NCBI GenBank assembly: GCA_903813345.2
Contig: CAIIXF020000001.1
Coordinates: 48,749,885-48,813,884 of the forward strand
Source: Owenia fusiformis
Lineage: Eukaryota; Annelida; Polychaeta; Sabellida; Oweniidae
Direction of reading: 5' to 3'
Length of the DNA stretch: 64,000 nucleotides
The position numbers and the translations under genes are program-made. The notes beneath the pieces were generated by a model. The model saw nothing but the letters and a program-made list of their open reading frames with translations. It was not told the origin of the DNA and searched no databases. Positions within the stretch are counted from its first letter, which is position 1. Every line of letters starts with the position of its first letter. Positions 38,894 through 48,235 of the stretch are shown in pieces.

Positions 38894-39962
38894 TCGATGC
38901 AAAATAAAGTCTAGTAACCAGGTCCTTTCAAAAAATTCAAAAATAAGTCAAGCTTAACAGGCGATTAACTTGTGGGATCCTAATGCAAATAATTTGGAAC
39001 AACAATCTTCAATTGGAACAACTTTACCCTTCTAAATTATATCATATTTCATACCTCTACATCACCAATGGTCCTCTCTTATCAAATTATGGGAACAATT
39101 TAAATGCACTAGGGGTGTGTATGCAAACTTTCCAGGGACAGGATAAAAGTTGATCGAACAATTTTACTATCAGAAATATCTCGACACAAATAAAAAAAAT
39201 ATTCAACCCTCCAGAAGCAGTTGGTCAGGAGAAACCTATCTGTAAGGAAATCTGGTCAAATATCCTTAAATAAAATCAGCGAGGTGGTACAATGGTCCAC
39301 AAAGTTTATGAGACTTGTACTTATGACTAAATCTAGTATCTGGCTCATCATCCTGTCATCAACTGAACATTTTCCTCACTATTTTTTGAAAACTAGTTCT
39401 ATTTTTGCTGATGTTGTTAAATCAGTTCTTTGAATCTTCAAAATGTGTCTAAGTACACATGTATATTCCCATTATTCTAGTTTCAACAGAAATGAGAAAT
39501 ATACAAATATGTACTCATCAAGGGCATTAAGGGCAACAAAGGTTGGTTTCCAATTTGAAGGATCAAATCAGACCTAAATTGTTTAAATATTGGGGTATTC
39601 TTCTGTCTGTATGCATTTAAAGATAAATTAATGCCAATTTACACATTTTACCTGAGGGAACATTTCTTAATTTCTCTTCCAAACTGTTTTAAAGGTGATT
39701 TGAACTTAAAGTTGAATGACAGTCATTTCTATTAAAGGCTGCTTAGAAGGACTAATAAGCAAGTAAACCTGTATATGAATGATAATATAGCATATAACAA
39801 AAATGTACACTAAACTAGCTAATGCATCATCTATCCTCTTGAAGTGATTCCTTTGTGGCTTCAATAATAGAGTACCATGTAGGAAGATACTCATTCATTG
39901 TATATTAACAGCTGTCAACTGTCATATCAGTTGTTCTGTGTCATGTCATATCGTAAGAGTTG

Positions 39963-40214
39963 TTATAACATACCTATGATGATGTATAGTGCAAAGTGTA
40001 CACAAGACAGCGGGCCAATATAAGTTTTGAAAAGCCCGCGCCCGCTAACTTTCTGATTGGTCAAGGCACTGACGTCATAACCAATCAATCGAAGATAAAA
40101 CTGCGCGAGCAATTTTTCTAAACTCATTTCAATCATTTTCAAACCATTTGTTTGTCAATTCTATAAGAAAATGGTGCTCTCTGACCAGTCTACATCATCA
40201 TAGATATGTTATAA
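39963..40214. mobile_element. MITE-like element with 24-base inverted ends, carrying CRE and CCAAT motifs
   Basis: Ends 39963-39986 and 40191-40214 are inverted copies differing at one base (TTATAACATACCTATGATGA against TTATAACATATCTATGATGA). The GC-richer interior holds GGCCAATATAA, inverted CCAAT (TGATTGGTCAA), a CRE TGACGTCA and ACCAATCAATC. The same motif set occurs in the 24-kb MITE. Confidence 0.7.
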
Positions 40215-40217
40215 ATC

Positions 40218-40334
40218 GTTTATGTCACTATCGTGGCACATATGCCCTCGGTTCTCAGAGATCAATGTCCCTCCCAAGGTCGGGCCATATATCACTGAGA
40301 CCTCGGGCATATATGCCACGATAGTGACATAACC
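40218..40334. repeat. Hairpin with about 32-base arms
   Basis: Left arm 40218-40251 (GTTTATGTCACTATCGTGGC) and right arm 40303-40334 (GCCACGATAGTGACATAAC) are inverted copies. The loop itself holds a weaker inverted pair (TCTCAGAGATC, ATCACTGAGA). It abuts the MITE-like element. Confidence 0.85.
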
Positions 40335-41193
40335 TCTAATTATTGTTTCTCTTGTCATATATTGCATTTCTATGAGCTGATGATGTAAGGGTTGTGTAAT
40401 TATAAAAGCGATGGGATGGATTTGTTTGGCTTCAGCAACAGAGAAGTTCATTATGGAATTCATGTGATATAACAGCTATGTTTTTGCTTTTAGTAATTTG
40501 TTATTCAATTCAGTTAGACATAATATATGTGGTCTGTCCCTCTGGTGCCATTCTTTCCTAACAGTGTATAGTTATGAGTCTGCAAGTTATTTGTCTATTT
40601 TGCTATAAATACATGACAAAGACAAACAACTGTGGATTTACAGACCACTAAGTTTACAATGTCAAGATTTAAACATAAATTTTGGAGATATTGTTAAATA
40701 ACTAATACATCTTATTCATGATGCTTTTGTGAATATGGTTCAAGATGATGGAACAATTAAATTATTGTTTGTGGGGAAAATAATATGCAAGTGAGATGAT
40801 AATACTGATTAAAGATGGCAGAATAGACAATCTGAACAAAAATCACATTTTGATAAATATTAACAATGTATATGTATTTTTCTAGTCTTTGAGTACACAC
40901 CCATTAAATTCAAGCTATAGAATATCTGATTTTAAGTGTCATGATAAAACTATTGAGAGCTACAGTCTGTACAATTCTAAATTTCTTTTTGGTACATATA
41001 ATACATGTACTTTACAATTAGCAATTTTGAAATCTAATGAAAAGATGGCAGCACCAATCAACAGTTCAGTTTTCAAAACAACACTGATTGATTGGGTGAC
41101 AAAATGTCTCAAATATGTATGTAAAGAGCAAATGCATACACCACACTGCAGTCCATGACAATAATAATTAAATTAACCTAAATTATCTTGTAG

Positions 41194-41331
41194 TTAAGTT
41201 TTCGCAGCAGTGATCTTAGGAGCTGTGTGTGGTGCATACTGGCTGAAGTTCCAGGAGTCTGGGGGTGGGGCTGGCTTATAGGGAAGTCCTTTCTCCTTCC
41301 TCACAGCTTGCATAATCCAGTGACGTTCTTG
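41194..41331 (-). CDS. NDUFS5: NDUFS5 third coding exon
   Basis: Acceptor ccctttgcag; reads QERHWIMQAVRKEKGLPYK, then PAPPPDSWNFSQYAPHTAPK and ITAAKT, stop TAA at 41194-41196. Confidence 0.9.
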   Translation of the reverse strand, partial: QERHWIMQAVRKEKGLPYKPAPPPDSWNFSQYAPHTAPKITAAKT

Positions 41332-43496
41332 CTGCAAAGGGAATCAGATGTTAACTGATGAAGTAGTACAGCCTTTATAGAACACAATTAATAAGACTCA
41401 GATTTAATTAGCAATGAGAAAGTATTGGATCTGTCTGTTAACAAAATGCCCGTTGTTCTGAGGATTTAGCCTCAATTTTTGAGCTTGCCTCATGTTGAAT
41501 TCTATTGAATTTTTCCGGTTAGAGAATGTGCTACCAACATTTCACCTGTGGAATACATGTAACTTAAATGCTGTCATAATAAATAATTGCAATCTGTTAG
41601 TCAATTTTAGATGCAAGTTGAACTAAAATTTTATCCACGTCATTTCTAAACTGCAATCATCCCCCTCTTGTTACCTTGCTATATAAAGATGGTAGCATTG
41701 TCCAGTCTCATATCCATGTATAATTCATTAATTAAACCCCTTGTTTTTCTTAAATTGGATTGATACTTTAAGAATAATGTTTGAAACTTTTCCATTGTTT
41801 TGTACATTTACGGTTACCTATATGCAATGACATGAAGTACTTTCGATTCTTTAATGAAGTTCAATTGTTGCATTTAAAAACTTACATTTAGCTTGGATGA
41901 CACATGACATATTCTTTATATAAAGATTCAATTGTTTAAATATTGTGCTTTGAGTATTTACTATGGTAACCATGCAAAATATCCATACTTGTTTCATTTT
42001 AGTGGCACATTCATAGAAATCCTGATATTCCCTCATACATTCTTTCTGGGCACGTTGTACTCCAATTGTGGCAGCGCATCTAAAACAAAATATTTTTCAT
42101 TAATAGCTTGGGCCCATTGCAGGTTCCTAGCCAGGGGGTTCGGGGGTTTGAGAGAACTACATCCCTCCCCCCTTGGCAAAAGCTGGCTATGAGTCTGCAT
42201 TGGTAAACCAAACATCCCAGTCAAAAATGACAACTTGTAGGAAAAAGAAGCATATTCTTGTTTTATTCAGATTCATTTCACCCTATGCAGACAGAGCCTG
42301 TGGGAAATATTGGGTGCGGCGCAAATGAGCGGAGGGTGCGGAGCTAACGGTCATTTTTGAATTTAAAATTGGGATATTTCTGAAACTAAGCCGTTTTGGG
42401 ACTTCAAATATACCAAGATATGTGTATTTGACACCAAATATCAATAAAATTGTGAAAATAGTAACTGCAATTCATTTTATAGCGACGCAGTATGCCTTAA
42501 ACATTTCCCAGACTTATATATTTTGAGACTATCCTTTTAATACTGCGTCCCCAGCATTCATAAAAAATGGTGTTCAAGATACACTACCCATGCAAATTAT
42601 TTTTGCATCTTGGAAGCCAGGCAGTATCTGTGTGATTTTATAAAAATTCGAAAATGTTCTTCAGATATGAGCCCCTCTAAATATTGGGTGCGGAGCTACG
42701 TTTATGGAGCTGCTCCGCACCCAATATTTAGAGGGGCTCATATCTGAAGAACATTTCCGAATTTTTATAAAATCACACAGATACTGCCTGGCTTCCAAGA
42801 TGCAAAAATAATTTGTATAGATAGTGCACCTTGAACACCATTTTTTATGAATGCTGGGGACTCAGTATTAAAAGGATAATTTCAAAATATATAGGTCTGG
42901 GAAAGGTTTAAGGCACACTGCGTCGCTATAGAATGAATTGCGCTACTATTTTCACAATTGTATTGATATTTGGTGTCAAATACACATATCTTGGTATATT
43001 TGAAGTCCCAAAACGGCTTAGTTTCAGAAATATCCCAAATTTAAATTCAAAAACAACCGTTAGCTCCGCACCCTCCGCTCATTTGCTCCGCACCCAATAT
43101 TTCCCACAGGCTCTGTCTGCATAGGGTGCATTTACCCTCAGATATATTTTAGGGAAGAAAAAGAATACAGAACATGTTTTTTCCACAATGGAGCTTTTTT
43201 ACAACATATGTCTATGGTTCAAGCCATTCATCACTTTTTGATATAAATTCGTATTTTTGCCAATTTCTACTCGAGCTTTTACATGTATGTTGATCAAATT
43301 ATGATGTTTATTCTATTGTCTAGAGTAATCAGGTAATGTATGAATGTGCTAGGAAAAAAAATCATTTCAAATAACCATATATGGTAATTTACCTATTAAA
43401 GTCCTTCTCTAAGAATGCACATTCACTATGTTGGTGGCTGAGCCAATGTTCTGTAATACGAGTGAATGGTGTATCAAATATGGGTGGGACCGACAT
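41194..43496 (-). CDS. NDUFS5: NADH dehydrogenase (ubiquinone) iron-sulfur protein 5, complex I twin-CX9C subunit
   Basis: Accessory subunit of the membrane arm of mitochondrial complex I, on the intermembrane-space side. Despite its name it binds no iron-sulfur cluster. Three coding exons (104+91+138 bases) give 110 residues, close to the 106 of the human protein. Two CX9C motifs are present: C-AFLEKDFNR-C and C-MREYQDFYE-C, separated by AATIGVQRAQKE, which is the same 12-residue spacing and the same pattern as human NDUFS5. Such pairs form two disulfides through the MIA40 import route, and there is no cleavable presequence. The C-terminal half is basic then proline-rich (KGLPYKPAPPPDSW), as in orthologues. 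Phases match at both junctions. The gene runs head to head with cystinosin. Confidence 0.9.
41989..42079 (-). CDS. NDUFS5: NDUFS5 second coding exon
   Basis: Acceptor gttttag, donor gtatgg. Reads (R)CAATIGVQRAQKECMREYQ, then DFYECATKMKQ. Contains the last Cys of the first CX9C motif and the whole second motif. Confidence 0.9.
42279..43128. mobile_element. 850-bp inverted-repeat transposon with 5-bp target duplication
   Basis: The two halves (42279-about 42700 and about 42715-43128) are near-perfect inverse complements over more than 400 bases, with a spacer of only about a dozen bases. Outer ends are CACCCTATGCAGACAGAGCC and its complement, flanked by CATTT on both sides (42274-42278 and 43129-43133). 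No protein is encoded. It lies in NDUFS5 intron 1, so the pre-mRNA would carry a very long double-stranded stem. Confidence 0.92.
43393..43496 (-). CDS. NDUFS5: NDUFS5 first coding exon
   Basis: ATG at 43496-43494, reading MSVPPIFDTPFTRITEHWLS, then HQHSECAFLEKDFN and two bases of an Arg codon; donor ggtaaa reads as AG|gtaaatt. An acceptor (gatttccag) lies seven bases before the ATG, so the 5' untranslated region is probably split and begins further right. Confidence 0.88.
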
Positions 43497-44136
43497 CTTT
43501 TTCCTGGAAATCAAAGCACAATGGTGTTACTTGATTTGAAATTTGTTTCACAGTTTATTTCTCTTTGATATTCTGCTTATGCTTCATGGTAGACAAAACT
43601 AAGCTGATAGGGTTCATTTCTGAATGTTTATCGATTTAATCGCCAACAATTTCTTTTTTGCAATTGCATGTTGGCCAAATTGCTTTGGAGTTGGATCTTC
43701 TAGGCTCAAAGAATAAACCGGAAAATATGACACCAAATTGGATAATTTCAAAAAAAGTGACCACTCTTCAAAATGTTCCTTAAACAAAGTGGTACCTGCT
43801 TCCCCATGACAGATCTTGCACTTAATTTATAGCTGAGATCATTTATCTTTCTATTTCCACTTGTTTGGTTTGTGTAAATAAGCTATGGACGCAGTAATTT
43901 AACTTTGAATACGGCAAAAAAATTTCAGTTGTTCCGGGCTCTTGTGTGTCCAAATATCATTGCTGACATCACATTTCTGGAATCAAGGGAGCACCATTCA
44001 GATTTGGACAGACAAGAGCCCGCAGATAAAATATCACTATTTTGACCTCTTATCAACGCAGAATTGCTTGAATACCGTTCAGTAGTGATCAAAAAGGTAA
44101 AGAATAACAAGACGCTTCAAATGAGGTAGGGGAAAT

Positions 44137-45262
44137 GGTCCTATCATCGCACGGGTACTCTGGAAGGCTACTGACAGTTTCAAAAATGATAACTTCTTCT
44201 ATAATTTAAATTGTGTTTGAAATTTCTCAATCTCTGAAAGCTAACACTTTAAGACCCCTTAGACTCGCATGTGTGGTGGTCCTAATTATCGCACAGTCAT
44301 CCTAATTATCGCACGCTTGTGTTTTGAGTGTTATTTCATGATACTGGATACATTTCACTGTTAATAATAGGTGTATACATATGCTATAATCATTTTTCTA
44401 TCAGTTTTCGTGTAAACAACTATCAACAAAATCTACATAATTCACTTACTTTTCTGTCTTTATTTGGAGGGGGTCAAACTTTGTCAGATGAATTTCACTT
44501 CTTGCGCAATCGCATTTATGACAATAGCAGAAGTAAATAATTTTCAAAAATGAAGAGATATTTCTAAATATATTTATAAATCATGAAGATTGGAAGATTG
44601 GTGAACATAAATAATTACTAACACTAGGAAAAAGACATTCTATCACATGTCATAAATTCTTACCTCAGTGAATTGAGTGCTCTATTTTCTCCATCCCAAA
44701 ACGTACAAATATAGAGGAATTTGTGTCCATAATGAAAAATAGGAACTTAAAAATTTGAAGCAATATTCACATGTGAATGCCGACTCTTCAAATGTTGAGG
44801 TGATTTTGGTGCCCGATTACACCAAGGAGGATTGGCTCCCAGAATGCAACATGACACGTGCAAGCTTTCAAAATGCTGTTCCGCCATTTTGAAACCTGTC
44901 ACGAGTAAATAAGGTTAACTGATGTTGCATTCTGGGAGTCAATCCACCTTGGATCACAAACATGGCGATCCATGAAAACATTCGTTCGATTTGGTAAGAA
45001 TTTGGTAAGAATTTATCCATCATTTGCAGGTATGAAGATTTGGATTCATTTATTGTGCTACTTAAAGTGAACGGGAATTATATTTCTCTACCGCTTGGGA
45101 GAGTTTGAGACATGAAACTTAGAATTTAGCTCATTGTGACAACTTTTGATGGTTGAGGTTTATCAATGTCTCCCACTGTAATGGTGTTGAGCTGGTACCA
45201 CTGGTTTAAAAGATGTATAGTGCATTTTTAGCTACTTAGGGCAATTGTGCGATTATTAGGAC
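44137..45262. repeat. Possible element bounded by TCCTAATnATCGCAC motifs
   Basis: GGTCCTATCATCGCAC at 44137 and two direct variants at 44277-44316 (CCTAATTATCGCAC) face an inverted copy at 45247 (GTGCGATTATTAGGACTC). Another element (44650-45178) is nested inside. Boundaries are uncertain. Confidence 0.35.
44650..45178. mobile_element. Diverged copy of the TA-flanked MITE at 46969-47542
   Basis: Runs parallel to the 46969-47542 element from TAAATTCTTACCTCAGTG to TCCCACTG at 45178, followed by TA. The left end is lost or too diverged. The copies share an inner inverted pair around CCCAGAATGCAACAT and ATGTTGCATTCTGGGAG, with smaller insertions or deletions. Confidence 0.75.
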
Positions 45263-45691
45263 TCACCCTAAATAAGACACTCTTTGTTGTTTTGAATTTC
45301 CCTTTAAATTGCCCAGTATTCTTATTTTTATTGATGTAAACATAATAAACTCACCTTCATTGATCATTACACGCAGTCCTAGTTCATACATTCGTCTACT
45401 TCGCAGGATATTTATTCACAAAAGAGTTAAAAATAAAACTGAAAGAAATATTTTACAACAAGCTTCCATCTTGACTAAATTAGATCTAGGACCGTTTTCC
45501 CTATGATTTGTCTAATAATTTTCTAAATTGGCTGCACAATCGTCATTTTGAAGTATGCAATTTTGTAAGTTGACATATCTTCTGGATTATTCTTTGAGCT
45601 TCTGATCCTACTACAAAAGAATCTGGACGGGTTTTATGGTATAGTCTAGATTCTAGAAGGGGCTAGCAAAGGAAGGCTAGAAAAAATGAGC

Positions 45692-46962
45692 CTAGAGTCC
45701 ATTTCACTGCTTCATTCGTCAGTAGAACGGCAAAAATAAGAAATTGGGAGACCATTGTGCAATAATACTGTAGATTAGGTTAATTTGGCGCCCGCTTTAA
45801 TTTGGCGAATTTGGCGAAATTGAAAAAGTCGCCAATATAAATCTTCGCCAAAATTTAGAATGAATCCCCGGGAATTATCCAGGGTATTTCGTCCAGTGTA
45901 TTTAGGTCACTTCCGGTTTAGTTTTTTCCAAAAATATGAAAAATATCTCATAAATTGGCTCAGAACTGGTCAGTCACCCATTAATACTCGGGGGAAAAAC
46001 TAAAAAGGAAAAGCGCGGTATAGTAGCAGCATCGATCGAGGTGCAAAATGTAAAGGATGATCTCACAAAAATGTACAAACATGGTGAATATCGCCAGTGG
46101 TCCTCAAAAGAAAAAATGAACATAGCCAAACATGCCCAATTTTTTGCATACATGTATCCGCCAAATTAAATAGCCGCCAATATGCCAAAAATGGCAAAAT
46201 CGCCAAATTAAGTAGCGCAAAATTAACCCAATCTACAGTATATGGAAAAGTATATTCATAATGTACATGAATGACATTTGTATATTTCAGATTTTTTTAG
46301 TTTTTTGTGCAATAAGCCTGTGCCGTCTTGTAATTTGAAGAATTTCAGCCATGTTAATCTTATTGAAAATAACATGGCAGAGAAACATCCAAATATAAGA
46401 GGCCACACACTTTAAAAGCCAAACTAGAGTCCATTTCACTGCTTCATTTCATCATTAGACATGTTAGAACGGCAAAAATAAGAAATTGGGAGACCATTGT
46501 GCAATAATATATGGAAAAGTATATTCATAATGTACATGAATGACATTTGTATATCTTGGATTGCTTCTAGTTTGGCTTATAAAGCGTGTGGCCTCTTATA
46601 TTTCGATGTTTCTCTGCCATGTTATTTTCAATTAGATTAACATGGCTGAAATTCTTCAAATTACAAGACGGCACAGGCTTATTGCACCAAAAACTAAAAA
46701 ATCTGAAATATACAAATGTCATTCATGTACATTATGAATATACTTTTCCATATATTATTGCACAATGGTCTCCCAATTTCTTATTTTTGCTGTTCTACTG
46801 ACGAAATGAAGCAGTGAAATGGACTCTAGAAGCAATCCAAGATATACAAATGTCATTCATGTACATTATGAATATACTTTTCCATATATTATTGCACAAT
46901 GGTCTCCCAATTTCTTATTTTTGCCGTTCTACTGACGAAATGAAGCAGTGAAATGGACTCTA
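45692..46962. repeat. Repeat complex: four partial copies in both orientations
   Basis: A unit containing AGAGTCCATTTCACTGCTTC, AAATTGGGAGACCATTGTGC and ATTCATAATGTACATGAATG occurs at about 45692-46430 and 46425-46560 forward, and at about 46566-46817 and 46835-46962 inverted. The CTGCCATGTTATTTTCAAT core ties this family to the 14.5-kb and 10.6-kb repeats. The first copy is interrupted by the MITE at 45778-46238. Confidence 0.8.
45778..46238. mobile_element. 461-bp MITE with TA duplication and visible empty sites
   Basis: Ends CTGTAGATTAGGTTAATTTG and the complementary CCCAATCTACAG, about 25 bases inverted, flanked by TA (45776-45777, 46239-46240). Related copies of the surrounding repeat at 46499-46514 (CAATAATATATGG) and, inverted, near 46750 and 46880 lack the element and show the unfilled TA target. 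Short GCCAAATT/AATTTGGC motifs recur inside. Confidence 0.92.
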
Positions 46963-46968
46963 CACATA

Positions 46969-47542
46969 CAGTGGGGATCATAAAGAATTGCAAAAGCTAT
47001 GAAAATTACATGATGTCGCACATGTAATAAATTCTTACCTCAGTGTATTCAGTGCTCTATTTTCTCCGTCTGAGTAAGTCCAAATATAGTGGAATTTGTG
47101 TCCCTAATGACAAATAAGAACTTCAAAAGTTGAAGTGGATATTCACATGTTATGCCGACTCTTCAAATGTTGAGGTGATTTTGGCGCCCGATTGCGCCGG
47201 AACGGAGGATTGGCTCCCAGAATGCAACATGACACGTGCCAGCTTTCAAAATGCTGTTCCGCCATTTCGAAACCTGTCATGAGTAAATACGGTAACTGAT
47301 GTTGCATTCTGGGAGTCAACCTTCCTTGGATAACAAACATGGCGATTCATGAAAACATTCATTCGATTTGGTAGGGATTTATCCAATTTTTTGCAGGTAT
47401 GAAGCTTTGGATTCATTTATTGTGCTACTTTAGTGAACGGGAATTATTTTTCTACAGCTTGGGAGAGTTTGAGACACGAAACTTTGAAATTAGCTCATTG
47501 TGACAACTTGTGAACGTTGACTTTTATTTTTGTCCCCCACTG
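46969..47542. mobile_element. 574-bp TA-flanked MITE, Tc1/mariner type
   Basis: Begins CAGTGGGGATCATAAAG and ends TCCCCCACTG, with TA on each side (46967-46968 and 47543-47544). No transposase. A diverged sister copy lies at 44650-45178. Confidence 0.8.
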
Positions 47543-48096
47543 TATGTACAGTAAACAGAAAATCTCTGAGAAAATAATTTGATCTTCATCATCCAAACAC
47601 GTATGCATAAAAAAGAAAAAAACATGAAATTTCTATGCAATGCCGCTTTGAATGTTCTACATGCAGATCATGGTAATACTTACAAAAAGATCTGAAGTTC
47701 ACTTTCTAGTTCTTCAAATCTGAAATCAAAGATGGTGGACTTTGACCATGAATTATTTCAGTTTCTCAAAAACTGATAAAGTTTCTTTGATCAAGTATGA
47801 ATCCATTCAAGGATGGTCATTTACAAAATAAAAGTAAAAAAATTAACATATATGACATAGGCCAAAACATTGTTAAACTTACAAATTCTGAACTAAATTT
47901 TAGAGACGTTTGACTCAGAATTGTGGAAATTCTAAAATTAATGCTCTCCAGTTAAGGTGAAGGTCACATGAAAAAGAAAACACGAACACGGATTTTTGAT
48001 TCTCTCCTGAATTTAGTCGATTATATGACTAAATATGTATATAAGGACGTAAAATGCGCAGTGAATCACACACAGATTCATTACGCTCATTCCAAT

Positions 48097-48235
48097 ATGC
48101 AGTTTGACCCATTTTCCTTCAGGAAACCGGGACTGGTTTATAGTTTAGTTTCTGGATTTGTTTTGTTGGCTTCTCTCATTGGATGGCTATGGTGGAGTCC
48201 AATCTGGGAAGATAGTTCAACCATACATCAGACAG
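48097..48235 (+). CDS. CTNS: Cystinosin exon 1, N terminus with hydrophobic segment
   Basis: From ATG at 48097: [12 protein letters not shown], then about 22 hydrophobic residues to WLWWSP, then [10 protein letters not shown]. Donor gtaaga after one base of the next codon, phase-matched to exon 2. The frame is open upstream to ATG 47968 (MKKKTRTRIFDS...), which would put 43 mostly basic or polar residues before the helix and make it a membrane anchor. A possible acceptor (ttttccttcag, ending 48122) means the true first exon might lie elsewhere. This is the least certain part of the gene. Confidence 0.6.

Larger units (their letters stand above)
43497..48096. other. Head-to-head intergenic region between NDUFS5 and cystinosin
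   Basis: Holds the 5' parts of both genes and mostly nested repeats, listed separately. No TATA or CpG-rich block stands out that would fix either promoter. The stretch 47545-48096 is repeat-free and is the most likely place for the cystinosin promoter and 5' untranslated region. Confidence 0.5.

Noticed and set aside
40889-41158. 89-codon + strand frame
   Set aside because: No recognisable protein character and no splice context; it lies just beyond the NDUFS5 stop and is of chance length.
47040-47070. Short - strand exon-like motif (GENRALN) also present at 44670
   Set aside because: It lies inside both copies of a MITE, so its similarity is explained by transposition.
47685-47722. Possible 37-base - strand exon reading FEELESELQIF between acceptor- and donor-like sites
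   Set aside because: Phase does not match any downstream - strand exon candidate (for example the one near 47040), and NDUFS5 is complete without it. It could still be an untranslated NDUFS5 exon.
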